Positions 1-11,555 of a DNA stretch of 64,000 bases are shown here, in pieces. Position numbers and translations under genes: made by a program. This stretch comes from Arsenophonus sp052174495 (GTDB lineage: Bacteria; Pseudomonadota; Gammaproteobacteria; Enterobacterales; Enterobacteriaceae). Under the pieces are notes generated by a model. The model did no database searches. It was not told the DNA's origin and saw only the letters and a program-made list of their open reading frames with translations. The DNA lies in contig JBQMRR010000007.1 of NCBI GenBank assembly GCA_052174495.1, positions 1 through 64,000 on the forward strand, in the 5' to 3' direction. Within the stretch, counting starts at the first letter, position 1. Each line of letters opens with the position of its first letter.

Positions 1-2
1 GG

Positions 3-746
3 CAAAAAAATAAAAATCCAATTTTGATTTATGGTTATGGTGCTTATGGTATTAATATGGATCCAGTTTTTAGTTCATCTTGTTTGAGTTTATTAGATAG
101 GGGTTTTCTCTATGCAATAGTACATGTTCGGGGTGGAGGTGATTTAGGTAAAGCTTGGTATCAACAAGGTAAGCTTGAAAATAAAGCCAATAGTTTTAGT
201 GATTTTATTGATGCAACTAAGATATTGATTGAAAAGGGCTATGCTGATTCAAAACGAGTATATGCGATGGGTGGCAGTGCTGGTGGTTTATTGATGGCGG
301 TGGTAATTAACCGGGTACCGGAGCTTTATCGAGGAGTAGTTGCTAAAGTTCCTTTTGTCGATGTTCTAACGACAATGCTTGATCCCTCTATCCCATTAAC
401 AACTGGAGAGTATGATGAATGGGGTGATCCTGCTGAACAAGCTGTTTATTTTCGACTAAAATCTTATAGCCCCTATGATAATGTTAAATATCAACGTTAC
501 CCAAATTTATTAGTTACGACCGGTTTTTATGATTCACAAGTCCAATATTGGGAGGCGGCCAAATGGGTGGCTAAATTAAGGCAGTATAAAATTGGTAATA
601 CTGTTTTATTGTTAAAAACAAATATGAAAGCAGGTCATGATGGGAAATCTGGTCGTTTTAGCCGTTTAAAAGATACCGCATTAGAATATGCTTTTATTTT
701 GATGCTAGATAATAATAAAAAATATCTCCCTAATTTTGATATTTAA
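3..746 (+). CDS. ptrB: Protease II (oligopeptidase B), C-terminal part, cut by window edge
   Basis: Serine oligopeptidase of the prolyl oligopeptidase family (S9A), a cytoplasmic enzyme that cleaves short peptides after Lys or Arg. Only the C-terminal catalytic alpha/beta-hydrolase domain, about 248 codons, is inside the window. The frame is open to the left edge, so the gene starts upstream; the TTG at 24 is internal, not a start. Counted from that TTG, the nucleophile motif GGSAGG puts Ser at 85, GFYDSQV gives Asp170 and AGHDGKSG gives His205. The spacings (85 and 35 residues) equal those of the E. coli Ser532-Asp617-His652 triad. The C-terminus ends in a normal place. It is convergent with xseA, 77 bases away. 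Whether the 5' part is intact cannot be seen. Confidence 0.93.
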   Translation, partial: QKNKNPILIYGYGAYGINMDPVFSSSCLSLLDRGFLYAIVHVRGGGDLGKAWYQQGKLENKANSFSDFIDATKILIEKGYADSKRVYAMGGSAGGLLMAVVINRVPELYRGVVAKVPFVDVLTTMLDPSIPLTTGEYDEWGDPAEQAVYFRLKSYSPYDNVKYQRYPNLLVTTGFYDSQVQYWEAAKWVAKLRQYKIGNTVLLLKTNMKAGHDGKSGRFSRLKDTALEYAFILMLDNNKKYLPNFDI

Positions 747-823
747 TAAATTTTATTTAGCCTTAGATAATAAATTATTATAAAGTTAATAAATATACTT
801 TTATAAGTAAAAATTTGTTTGAA

Positions 824-2173
824 TTAAGTAATTTTATTAATTAATAAGATTTTACTTTCAAGCCAGCCGTCTTGTAATCGAGTTTTTAACTTTTCTCCGA
901 TATGTATTTGTTGTGTTTTGCTTAAAATCTGTCCATTAGATGTTTCGCTAATGCTATAACCGCGCGCTAATGTTGATAATGGACTTACTGCTTCAAGGTG
1001 AGAGCAGTTGATACTAAATTTTTCACGATATTGGCTTAGTATTTGAGCAATTGATTGGTTTAATTGAAATTGTTGCTGAATATAACGTTGACGACAATTT
1101 TGTAATTGTGGACGCGGATCACATAGTATTAAATGTTGTTCAAGATTATATTGCTGACGATTGGTTTTCTGTAAATATTCTTGTGTGGTGATAACAAGCT
1201 TTTGTTGTAGTTTGATTAGATAATTTTGTTGGCGCGTTATCCGCCATTCAGGATGTTGTTGCTGTAATTTATTTTGTAGTTGACTAAAAACACGTAGTTT
1301 GCGCGCCAGAAAATAGTCCATTGCCATTTCTAATCTCTGTTTCTGTTCAAGTAATTGGCGAAGTAACTCTTGTTGGTTACGACTTACTAATTCTGCTGCA
1401 GCTGAGGGTGTTGGGGCTCGTAAATCAGCTACAAAATCGGCAATAGTTAAATCGGTTTCATGCCCAATCGCAGCAATAATTGGTAATTGACTAGCAAAAA
1501 TTGCTCTGGCAACTTTTTCATCGTTAAAAGCCAATAAATCTTCTAATGAACCACCCCCTCGGCCAACAATAAGTACGTCACATTCTTTACGGTGATTAGC
1601 CAACTCAATAGCACGAATAATCTGTCGTGTGGCATCTTCTCCTTGTACAGCGGAGGGATAAATAATGATAGGTAATAAAGGATTACGGCGTTTTAATATA
1701 TTTAAAATATCATGTAATGCAGCACCTGTTACTGAGGTAATGACACCTAAGCATTTTGCCGGCACCGGTAGTGCTTGTTTATAATGTTTCGCAAATAATC
1801 CTTCAACTGAAAGTTTTTGCTTTAATATTTCAAATTGTTGTTGTAATAATCCGTCACCTGCAAGTTGTATATTTTCGATAATTAATTGGTATTCTCCTCT
1901 TGGTTCGTACAAAGAAACGATTGTTAGAACTAGTACTTGTTGACCATTTTGTGGTTGAAAATTAATTCGTATATTTTTGCCACGAAACATCACAGCTCGT
2001 ACCTGTGATTTTTCATCTTTTAAAGTTAAATACCAGTGGCCTGAAGCCGGTTGAGAAAAATTAGAAATTTCTGCATTAAGCCAAATTCTTCCAATTTGAA
2101 GTTCAAGTAATTTCCGAATTGATTGATTAAGTTGGCTAACAGAATAAATTCTGTTGTTTTCTGAAATTAACAT
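824..2173 (-). CDS. xseA: Exodeoxyribonuclease VII large subunit
   Basis: Large subunit of exonuclease VII, which with XseB degrades single-stranded DNA in both directions during repair. The 449 residues compare with about 456 in E. coli and align over the whole length. The N-terminal OB-fold (about residues 10-105) has the family motif NFSQPASGHWYLTLKDE; the catalytic domain holds GVITSVTGAALHDIL, GRGGGSLEDLLAFNDE, IGHETDLTIADFVADLRAP and TPSAAAE; a Gln-rich coiled coil follows (about 265-390), then the conserved end LEAVSPLSTLARGYS. The ATG at 2171-2173 gives the expected N-terminus; no strong ribosome-binding site precedes it. In E. coli xseA lies next to guaB; here the upstream side is 4 kb of decayed sequence and the downstream side is ptrB, so the neighbourhood is rearranged. 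Confidence 0.96.
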   Translation of the reverse strand: MLISENNRIYSVSQLNQSIRKLLELQIGRIWLNAEISNFSQPASGHWYLTLKDEKSQVRAVMFRGKNIRINFQPQNGQQVLVLTIVSLYEPRGEYQLIIENIQLAGDGLLQQQFEILKQKLSVEGLFAKHYKQALPVPAKCLGVITSVTGAALHDILNILKRRNPLLPIIIYPSAVQGEDATRQIIRAIELANHRKECDVLIVGRGGGSLEDLLAFNDEKVARAIFASQLPIIAAIGHETDLTIADFVADLRAPTPSAAAELVSRNQQELLRQLLEQKQRLEMAMDYFLARKLRVFSQLQNKLQQQHPEWRITRQQNYLIKLQQKLVITTQEYLQKTNRQQYNLEQHLILCDPRPQLQNCRQRYIQQQFQLNQSIAQILSQYREKFSINCSHLEAVSPLSTLARGYSISETSNGQILSKTQQIHIGEKLKTRLQDGWLESKILLINKIT

Positions 2174-2909
2174 GTTAAGGTAGTAATATTTTTAAATAAA
2201 GTTAATGAATAAATATTATCATCGATTATTTCTAACCTATAGATATAGAATTAAAAAACGACTATAAGTTATTATTTATTCATGTTGTTTAATTTTAGCG
2301 CTGTTCATTGGTACAGTAATGTTTTATCATCTTCAATATAATTACTATCTTTTAGTAAATTGGAATATTGGTAGTGGTTAGAGATTCAGTTTAATATATT
2401 TTATATATTATATGAATTTTATCATTAGTTAAAAATAAAATATTTTAAGGATAATCAATACTAGCTTGGTTCTTTAGTGCAAAAAATAACTAAGCTTCTG
2501 TATATTGTGCTATTTGCTTTTAAATATTTAATATCTAAAATTTTTCACTTCACCTCGATAAAGTGTTGTGAACAAATTTATTATGTTGATTAGTAATATA
2601 GCTAATCGCGTTATCGATTGCATTAATTATTTAAATAAAGGATGATAATTAAATTAGTACCTAGTTTCATCATACTATTTAAATAAAGATAACTACTATA
2701 TAATCTAGAATAGTATGCAATTGATAAAACTATATTTTTATAATCACCCTCTAATTGATTTTTATTAATTCATTTTTCTGATCTAAAATTAATTTTACAT
2801 TTATTTTTAATATGATCTAGATCATATTAAAAGTGATATAGAGTGAATCCAGGAATTAATATCTTGTTTTAATAAAAGAAAACAAAAAGAGCCTCTTTGT
2901 GTATATGAT
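2174..2909. other. Gene-free AT-rich stretch upstream of xseA
   Basis: No open frame of useful length and no recognisable gene remnant. It is strongly AT-rich, with stops in all frames. The only clear structure is the 28-base palindrome listed separately at 2805-2832. In E. coli the gene next to xseA on this side is guaB, but I could not find a guaB remnant here. Confidence 0.5.
2805..2832. repeat. Perfect 28-base palindrome with FNR/CRP-like core
   Basis: Fourteen consecutive base pairs mirror around the 2818/2819 boundary. The core is ATGATCTAGATCAT, one base per half away from the FNR consensus TTGATNNNNATCAA. It has no loop, so it looks more like a dimeric protein-binding site than a terminator. 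It lies 640 bases upstream of xseA and just before an IS256 remnant, with no intact gene to regulate nearby, so it may be left from a lost promoter. Confidence 0.45.
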
Positions 2910-4294
2910 GAGTTATGCTCATTTATTATTATGTATGAGATTTCGAAGATGCTAGCGAATCCTCCTGATTGATTTCGAAAATGATTTTAACAATATAGAG
3001 ATATATGCCATGAAATATGCCACCTTATAGATATCCATAAAACTAGATGCTACCTCTGATTCTTTTGCATAATTAACTCATTAATAGTCTCAGGCAGCTG
3101 TAGAGATGCTAACTGTTAAGACTGATCTAAAGTCATAGATGCAACAACATGCTGAATGCGATTTATCGATGGATTATCTATCATTCATAACGGTTATTTG
3201 ACACAACGAATCATATAAAGTCTGATATTATCAATATTTAGATTAAAGTTCTGAAGGTTAGAGATCACCGTAGGAACGGAATATACTTCAATAGCTCATT
3301 ATTACAACCTTGCTTAAAACGTGCAAAAATGTTGAAGAGTTACTACCATGGTCTGTATATATGAAGCATTATCCGCCAGTGATTTTCACTAACCCTTTGA
3401 GCGTTTCTTAGTAAAGATACATAATCTTGCGGCAGGAAATCATAAACAGACTGAAACACTGATTCTTTAAAGAGTATAAGCATATAGTGCCTACGTGACT
3501 TAATCCATATCGCTACGTTTATTTTTGCTGAAGGAAAAACTGTTCTATCAGGAAGCTGATCGCCTTTATCTGCTACTCATTATCGGCGACGCTGCATAGA
3601 TACTAAGGAGCTATCTGGAGTCAAGTATGCTTATTGAGAGTTAGAAACAAACTGATCCGAATTTCTCAGTGGCTAAAAAGCGCGTGGCTTAATTATATCT
3701 CTTAGGATTAGAGATAGAATGTGATTTTTGTTTTTAGAATGTAATAGTAAAGATATTAGCAGAGATGTACTATTAACGCTGTTAGTACATAAAACAGCTA
3801 ATATATTGGTTTCACTGGCTAAAAGTATGCAATCGAAAATTAATAGTAAACTACGGTAGGGGGAGTCGGCTCATAGAGCCGTGATGCCGCTAATAAAGCC
3901 TTGATGTTTTTTTGAAAAGTTATCAGGATAAATATTCCTAAAGAGATGAAGAACTTGGAAAAAGATCAAGAAGAACGGGTCAGCACTCTATAACTTCCTA
4001 TCAGTGCACTGGGCATCAACAATAAGAGTAATGAATCTAATTGAATCAGCTTTTGTGATAGTAAATCTATGAAGCTTATGCGCGAATCCGTACTGCTTCG
4101 CGGAAAAAAATCTTTTCAATGGTATTTAAGCTGCTATAGTATTCTCAAAAACTGGAACTAACTAAAGGAATTTAACTTACTGACTTTGGTGATAAACAAT
4201 ATCTTATTTAAGGAGAAGAGAACAGATGCACAAAGAGCATTAGAGTATAGCGTAGTCTAATTTGCTCATATACTAGATTTACTAATAACTCAAT
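2910..4294 (+). mobile_element. Degenerate IS256-family element, copy A
   Basis: About 1.4 kb. Its left end shares the sequence starting near GAGTTATGCT with the other copies, and its right end is the conserved GATTTACTAATAACTC. The transposase frame is full of stops and frameshifts, but the C-terminal segment around 3955-4080 still reads like the family motif KDxExLLTFYDFPAxHWxHIRTTNLIESAFAT. Family assignment rests on that motif and on a better-preserved segment in copy G. Confidence 0.75.
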
Positions 4295-4814
4295 TGAGCC
4301 TGATGGTTATTTAGCATCAGAATTAGGTCTACTTTTAGCTGAAGTTAGAGGAATAAAAAGATGGGAAAAATTATTATCTATTAGTTGATATTAATTTAAT
4401 AATCTAATGTGTCCTACTATATAGGGACATTATTATCATTATATTTCTATTTTTTTGACAGCCTTGACAGCGGATAGTTGTAATTTTACTGATGGAAATT
4501 TACGTAAATACTAGTTTCTGATTTCTATGTAAATCTGCTGATCTTTTTACTCAGATAAAATTGGCGTTGTTGTTCCTCGTTTATTACCTGAAATTTATAT
4601 CTGGGAGATTATTTAATCTTTTATGATATACTGGTGCGTATGATGTAATGTCTTCTAACTAGAAAGAGCTGATTGCTAAATGCTAAGATAATATATTTAA
4701 ACGAAAAACTAAAATTAATTCGTCTACATGAAATATTGGAATAATTATTAGTATTGAAAATATATTTGATAAATAGTGATTAGATGTCACTTTTGGAAGA
4801 TCCTACGATATTAT
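4295..4814. other. Unidentified decayed stretch with short coding-like frames
   Basis: Sequence between an IS256 and an IS481 remnant. A 33-codon frame from 4290 reads coding-like, including EPDGYLASELGLLLAEVRG, and a second bit near 4560-4610 reads GVVVPRLLPEIYIW. Both look like pieces of one or more dead genes that I could not name. A short inverted repeat (GTCC/GGAC) lies near 4411-4428. Confidence 0.35.
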
Positions 4815-5190
4815 TAATAATATAGCTTTACCTTTAAAGTAGGTTTTCATAGACTACAATAGAGTTTTACTACTCAATACTGATTGAGTAGTTCTTGATT
4901 ATACAGCTAAATATATTAATCCAAAGTGACATTAAGCTCCTAACTAGGATTAATTTGATGCTAGTTTACTAAACTAAGTCAGTGTTCTATATCAAGTTTT
5001 GTATATAAATACTCGAATTCTTGTTTTCGGTAGTTAAACATTTTTATAGACCAAAAATCGCTGTAAATTTTTTGCCATTGTTTATAAGCATCCAATGAAT
5101 ACTTATAGAAATACCAGAATTAAGATCACATTAAGAAGCATCGAGTATCAGCCGAGATCTTGCCTTTTAAAGAAGGATAAAAGCAACTAC
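4815..5190 (-). mobile_element. Degenerate IS481-family fragment, copy a
   Basis: The 3' third of the IS481-type element, minus strand. It shares with the other copies the terminal TTTCATAGACT block and the stretch near 4935-5060 that elsewhere encodes the transposase C-terminus. It stops abruptly where the IS1595 remnant begins. Confidence 0.65.
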
Positions 5191-6205
5191 ATTAGTAAAA
5201 GTTATTGCTTTGTGCACAGAGAAATTTATAGCAACTTTTGTATTTTAGTTCTTTTGAATTTAAACAATATTTTAAAGATCAGATGATTAAATAAATAAAA
5301 GGATCCTGTAATTGTAATATAGAATATACTTAAGTATCCTCTTAATCAGTTAAAATAACTGTTCATATTTTAAATATGAAATTCTTTACCAATAACTTTA
5401 TAGTTACTTAACTTTATTAGACGATTGTGACTAATTTCATGTTCGCTAAAAAATATTTTTTATCATTTTTCTTCATCTGAGCTAAGGATGAACTCTTGAT
5501 CGACTCAAGATAACGGCTAGCATAACTCTATATTAAGTTCTTTAAGAAGCTAATTCCTGACATGATCCTCTTAATCTCGAGCGATGAAGATTACGATTCG
5601 TTTTTTCCTTTTATCTCGTTTTCTCCCGCATTTTCTACCTTTACTATATGTTAGATATAACAATTTTCTTTAAAGAATTAAAGGAAAATCTTTTATTAAC
5701 TTCAATAATGCCACTTAGTGAATTTAAGTTAGTTGTCGTCACTAAACAAGAAACCAAGAACGCCCATCTAAACGCTGATTTCAAATTAATGCCTGTTTAT
5801 TTCGTTAACTTTCGTAAAGTTAACCTATTCAACATATATCGCAGATAACTAAATTATTTATCTTTCTGATCTAGTTTAACCAAAGGACTTCTAATCAAAT
5901 TGTTAAATATTTCCTTGTAATTTAGAATTCTTCAATGATATCGCTGCAACCCTAATGAACGAATTGCCAGCAGAAACATGTTCACTGTGACAATATGTGC
6001 AAAATAAACTAGATGAGTTAATTTAATGTATGAATCCATATTGTCTAATAGATTATTCTCGACTTAATTAGGTAATTAATAAGATGCAGCTTTATATTAG
6101 TAGAAAGTGAGGAAGTGTCACTTTGATCTAGTGACTGATTGCTTTTTATAATAACCTCTATAGCAAAAATCCCTTCATACAGTACAAGAAATTTTTACCA
6201 GCTAT
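5190..6205 (-). mobile_element. Degenerate IS1595-family element, copy 1
   Basis: About 1.0 kb, minus strand, matching the other five copies along its length. Inverted ends resemble TTAGTAAAGGTTGTT at both sides (left near 5191, right near 6185). The open frame seen at 5648-5848 on the plus strand is antisense to the transposase and is not a gene. The coding strand has many stops. Confidence 0.7.
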
Positions 6206-6240
6206 TTTGCTTAGATAGCCAAAAGTTGTATCATATATTC

Positions 6241-6257
6241 ATCACTACTATATAGTG
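6241..6257. terminator. Hairpin at the 3' end of gmhA
   Basis: Stem ATCACTA/TAGTGAT just past the gmhA stop codon. It is T-rich on the plus-strand side but lacks a clear U-run for minus-strand transcripts, so a role as the gmhA terminator is only suggested. Confidence 0.35.
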
Positions 6258-6260
6258 ATG

Positions 6261-6842
6261 TTATTTTATCATTTCTTTTTCTATTAGCTGAATTAAGATA
6301 TGAATTACTTTAATATGAATTTCTTGGATTCGATCAGCATAGCCAAAATGAGCTACTCTGATCTCAATATCAGAAGTTCCTGCCATTTCCCCGCCATCTT
6401 TACCTGTTAAAGAGATCACTTGCATACCTTTAGTACGTGCAATCTTAATTGCCTTAATAATATTGCGAGAATTACCTGATGTTGAAAGTGCAAATAATAT
6501 ATCCCTTTTTTTAGCTACAGCCTCTATATAACGAGAAAAAACATAGTCATAACCAAAATCGTTACCAACGCAAGAGAGATGACTAACATCAGAAATCGCA
6601 ATAGCTGGATAACCTGGCCGATTTTTACGATAATATCCAGTTAATTCTTCTGCAAAATGCATAGCATCACAGTGCGACCCACCATTACCACAAGATAGTA
6701 CTTTCCTTCCTTCTTTAAAAGCATTTGATAACATAATCGCGGCTTCTTCAATTGCTTCGATATTTTCTCTATTATTAATAAAATTTTTCAATGTCAGTGC
6801 AGCTTCTTCTAATTCAGCGTAAACAAGCTCCTTGTATATCAC
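6261..6842 (-). CDS. gmhA: Phosphoheptose isomerase
   Basis: Sedoheptulose 7-phosphate isomerase (GmhA/LpcA), the first step toward ADP-L-glycero-D-manno-heptose for the lipopolysaccharide inner core; a cytoplasmic tetramer with a SIS fold. The 193 residues compare with 192 in E. coli. Seen: SCGNGGSHCDAMHFAEELTG (residues 50-69), containing the catalytic Glu66 (E. coli Glu65), STSGNS for phosphate binding at 120-125, and the near-identical C-terminus RIQEIHIKVIHILIQLIEKE with catalytic His181 (E. coli His180). The start is GTG at 6840-6842, with AGGAG six bases upstream. It stands alone between IS remnants. Retention implies that at least core lipopolysaccharide is still made, or was until recently. 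Confidence 0.96.
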   Translation of the reverse strand: MIYKELVYAELEEAALTLKNFINNRENIEAIEEAAIMLSNAFKEGRKVLSCGNGGSHCDAMHFAEELTGYYRKNRPGYPAIAISDVSHLSCVGNDFGYDYVFSRYIEAVAKKRDILFALSTSGNSRNIIKAIKIARTKGMQVISLTGKDGGEMAGTSDIEIRVAHFGYADRIQEIHIKVIHILIQLIEKEMIK

Positions 6843-7004
6843 TCTTCACTCCTAATAAAATATTTTTTAAAATTTAAATGTAACTGATTAAATTTTATGA
6901 AAGAAGTATCAATATTACTTATAATAATAAGTGAGTTAACCTCAATAAATAATTTATAAACTTCATTGTAATTAATATGTAAATATTTTAATAAATAAAA
7001 TTAG

Positions 7005-8045
7005 CTATTTTAGCAAAGGTTTTTCTTTGTGGCACAGAATAATTTATAGCAATATTTGTATTCTTAATTCTTCTGATTTTAATTAACCTTTTCAAGATTA
7101 GATAATTGGGTAAATAAAATGATCATACAACATAGAATCTACTGAAGTACCCTTTTAATCAGTTTACAAATCTGATTAGATTTTTAATTTGAAATTTCTA
7201 CCAATAATTCTCTAATTAGTCAGCATTATTATATAATGCTGACTAATTTAATGCTTATTGGCAAATATTTTGTACCATTTTATTACATCTGAGCAAAAGA
7301 TAGAACTTTTATCAGTGATTGGCTCAAAACAGCTAATATGCTCTGTATTAAACTCTTCAAGAATCTTATTGCTCATATGATTCTCTTAATTTCGAGAGAT
7401 TAAGACTACGATTCGTTCTGCTTTTATTTTCTCCTTTCTCTGGGTTTCTACCTTTCCTATATGTTAGATATAATAATTTTCTTTAAAGAATTAAGGAAAA
7501 ATGTTTCATTAACTTTAACAATACCACTTAGTACATTTAAGTTGGTTGTTATCACTGAAGGAAGAAAGTAAGGAAGCAAGGAAAGAAGGACAACCCTATC
7601 TAAACGCTGATTTTAAATCAACGCCTGTTTATTTCGCTGAATTCTGTAAAGTAAAACTATTTAAGATAAATCGCAGATAACTAAACCATTTATCCTTATG
7701 ACCTAGTTTAACTAGAGGACTTTTAAAAGATTGTTAAATATTTCCTGTAATTAAGGATTTTATAGCGATATTCACTGTAAGCATAGATGAATATCTCCAG
7801 TGGATAATATATTCATTCATAACAATATGATCAGGATAAAATGGAATGAGTTGCTTTAATGTATAAATTTATATCATTCGACATATTATCACTAAGATAA
7901 CTAATAAGATGTAGTTTATGTTAAATGAAGTAAAGAAAAAGTTTTTTTGATCTTTATGATTGTTTGCTTTTCCATGACAAGTTCTGTAGTGAAAATCCTT
8001 TTATAGGAGAATGGATTTCTACCAATAACTTTTACTAAAATAGTA
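7005..8045 (-). mobile_element. Degenerate IS1595-family element, copy 2
   Basis: Nearly full-length copy, about 1.04 kb. The left end contains TAGCAAAGG near 7011 and the right end CTTTTACTAAAATAG near 8030. It aligns throughout with copies 1, 4, 5 and 6. The transposase, on the minus strand, is interrupted by many stops; an extra run of GGAAGAAAGTAAGG-type repeats near 7558-7590 is specific to this copy. Confidence 0.75.
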
Positions 8046-11000
8046 ATAATTTTATATAGATTAAAAGATAATAAAATACAGATATAACCTCTAATGAGTT
8101 AGATTAATTATAATCAATAATATTATTATGACTCTTCAGTATTTTTTATTTATTGATTAATCGAAATTTTATTATCACAAAACAAGGCTACTATTTAGTA
8201 GCCTACTTCATACTTACTTATTCTTTAATTATAGGTAGTGTACTTATTTATGGTATTATTAGAAGTTATTGCTTGCAATTGCAATATATTATTTCCGCTA
8301 ATTATATCTTCTGTCAGTAATTTTGACATTCTTTTTTAGAAAAGTTTTATAAATTTTCAAAAATTATTCTTACCCAGGTTAAAAAATCGGAAAGAAGCCA
8401 GCAAAGTGCTCTTCCCTGCTGCTAGGAAGATGATTTTTTAAGGTTTATGGTCATGACTGGAATAAATTAGGTGATGACAACAATTCTTAGTAGAAATTCC
8501 TTATACTATAATGAAGATTTTTTTACTACGTGATATGCTTAACCGTTTCCTATAAAAGCAGGATAAGATCAAATACTAGGAACAGATAGCGAAACAATTG
8601 TTTATCTATCAGCTTCAAGGCGATGGTACAATGGATGAAGTGACGAGAGGGGAAGGGGTGAATACCTAATCAAGATGCACGATAAGTTCTAATAGACTAA
8701 GATTAGAAAAAGTCAGAAAAACGGCACCGGAAAAGGGGGAAGCTATCGAAAAAGTGTATACGGAGCCCTGGAAGTGGCATAATGAATATTAACGGATAGC
8801 AAACCTTAAAATTAGCATGTAATATAGGGATTAATCTAAGTTAACAGCTACCCCTTGAGAATTTTGATCCTCTTTACCGAGAGTGAATTATTATCGAAAC
8901 TAGATAAACTCTTTTCTAATAAAGTAATTACATCTGTAAATTGACGTTGCGTTAGGGCTCCATTGCTTATCTGAATAGGAAAAGCATTTTGGGTAGAGAA
9001 TCCTGCTAGAAACAGCTGATGGGATAAAAACCAATTGCATTAATTCATTGATACTTAAACCGGAAACAACCATAAAAGGGGGGCTGCATATTAATGATTA
9101 GCACCGTGAATAATATTGGTTATAAAACATCCGCGTTCAGATTTAGTTACCCACTTATGATAATCTGCGTATTCTCTAGTTATCGATATTATAACAAAAT
9201 AGTTAAGATAATAAGAATTATGGCTACCCAATTTTGGCGAATAGATGATATACTGTTACATATATGTTAACGACCAAGATAGCGTTGTGTTATGGGAGCA
9301 TTATATTGGAGATTAACTGGCTAAAACGGTAATGAACTGCGATAAACAGCGAGTAAATTTTGCTGTTGGAACCTTTGTCGAGTATGACTAAAAATCAGGT
9401 GATAGGTATCGGGACGAGAGGGGGATGATAGCTGCTGATTAAGACATAAATCAGGAGCGTGTATAGCTACGATATTCTTAACTTGAATAGACATAAAAGC
9501 ATTGGAATGGATAATTTTATTGTATAAGAAACGATTAACGTATCAAAAGTATTATCTAGGCGCACTGTGGAACAATATTGGCAACTCAGTAAGGATTAAT
9601 GGATATTCAAATTACAGAAGATAATAATTAAGACAGCAGAAATATCCGTTCATGCTCATACCATAGTAATGCATGATAAATATAAGCTGTTATACCTGTT
9701 TATGCCAATTGAAATTTTGGACCCACACTGACAAAGCAAAATTGTCACGTACTTCTAGTTGTGCTATTCTATACCGTAGGGTGATGTGGTAGTGCTTAAA
9801 TTAGCACAACAGATAAGTTTTGGATATGGTAGGGAGATAATGGAGGAAATGGTGCATTTTAATTAACATTATGACAAGGCTTTTACTCAAAAACTACCAA
9901 CTCGCATTTTCCATACACCAGGTGAACGGGTTACTAGCGTTGAGAGATTCTTAGTAGTATAAGACTGACTCTAGTTATCTAGAGCAGTAGCGAACACCTT
10001 GCTAGGATTTTGGCAAGAATCTGATGCTATTGAACATCTCAACTGAGAGCGCGAGATTTTCCCAATATGCTCGAGGTAAAAACGGTCGTTGGGATCCCCG
10101 ATACAAATTACATCAGATCACGCTGAATTCTAGAATAAGCGAATAAATCTTCTGCTGCGCTGTCGTCTGGCAGCGCAGTTAGCTCACAAATAAACAGAGG
10201 TTAAGTGGCATTAAACTTAAAGAAGCTGATTTTTATTTAATTGAATGCGCATATCATTACCACGAGATGATTACATCCATAAGTAGTATGGCATTGGAAA
10301 GACCTTCTATCTAGTTTCGGCATGAGCAGTTATTGATTAACATCTCTCCTACCGAGAGACTTTTATAGGATAGTACTATTTAATCTGTAGTCTAATGAAA
10401 CCTAGTAGCCTTTTCCAAGTTTTATGATGTCGAGAAATCTGGCTAAAGCTGATTGGTACTTACTGTCTACCAGCACAACCGCTACGCACATGGTGTAATT
10501 TTGCTGACGTGATCTCGTCTCCTCTCTGTGACGATACTGATATTTTTAAGCATACGCCTAAGCTGTAGGGATATCTTGATATTTATCATCGACAACGACG
10601 ATAAGCTAATACCAATGATAAGTATCAAGTATCAAGAGTAGATAGGATATAGCGCCAATCTTCAGCTAAACGGGAGAAAATAAGGTTAATGGCTAGCACC
10701 ATTCTAAATTATTATCTGATGGAAACCATCAATGATGAGAGATTCAGGTCGATAAATATCACGCTGAATACGAATGAGCTATAAACGCTGAGGATCATGA
10801 GCATTTGGCCAAAGTGGGGATCCCTCCACCTTTTTAGCACAGCAAGTTTTATGCAAAACATACTGTTTTTATCTATGAGTGCTCATTTATAGATTTGTGG
10901 TGTAACAGTGATCCTGTTTAAAACTAGCAATTATCAATCTATATCTTCTTGTTAACCAAGAGCTGTTTGTGAACAGCTATACTCCAGTCTGATGATACGT

Positions 11001-11555
11001 TGCGCTTGGAAGACCAAGTGCGTTAACTTAACGATACGGTGCAAGTGCTGGGTTATGAAAAGGTTAACATACGATTTAGTATATAACTGATCTGTTATGC
11101 TAGCCAAATAGGGCAATGCAGTACTTAAACAGGCTAGTATTAGGCGACAAGCAGTATGCATTTTGCCAAGCTAAACAGATTGAGAGCAATATATCCCCCA
11201 GAATAGATGTCCTCATTTTCCTGTACTGATCTTTATCGGGTGCAACTTACTAGTTTTAATATCATTAAGTTGACGATTCTTGGTAATCCTTTAATTGTCG
11301 CATTATACCGATATTCGGTTTATGATTTAAAGGATGGACTAAATAGATTTCATGGTGAATGATCGTTTTATTTACTGAATTATTGATTCTAGAGAAGATT
11401 GTTTAAAATTATAACAATTAAAATACAGATTTTACTATAAATTGCTCTACGAACAAAGCAACAACCTTCAGTAACATACTCCATATTACTGCAAGTATCA
11501 AATAAATTAATTCCCTAGTATGGGCCAATATATAGCTAATAAATTCACTACTTGA
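8046..11555. other. Large unidentified decayed stretch
   Basis: About 3.5 kb without a credible open gene. A hairpin GGCTACT/AGTAGCC lies near 8186-8203. From about 8370 to 11250 the sequence is locally richer in G and C than the surrounding debris (for example near 8640-8780 and 10020-10170) and shows short coding-like stretches. The only long frame (10952-11161, minus) has no recognisable domain. Near 8480-8520 there is a possible scrap of an IS1595 end. I could not assign the bulk to any of the four repeat families in this window. Confidence 0.4.

Noticed and set aside
5095..5286. 63-codon open frame on the plus strand
   Set aside because: Crosses the junction between IS481 and IS1595 remnants; no conservation, no ribosome-binding site.
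5648..5848. 66-codon open frame on the plus strand
   Set aside because: It is antisense to the transposase strand of an IS1595 remnant; the matching region in copy 2 is not open.
10952..11161. 69-codon open frame on the minus strand
   Set aside because: No recognisable domain, no ribosome-binding site, in decayed DNA; kept only as part of the unidentified stretch.
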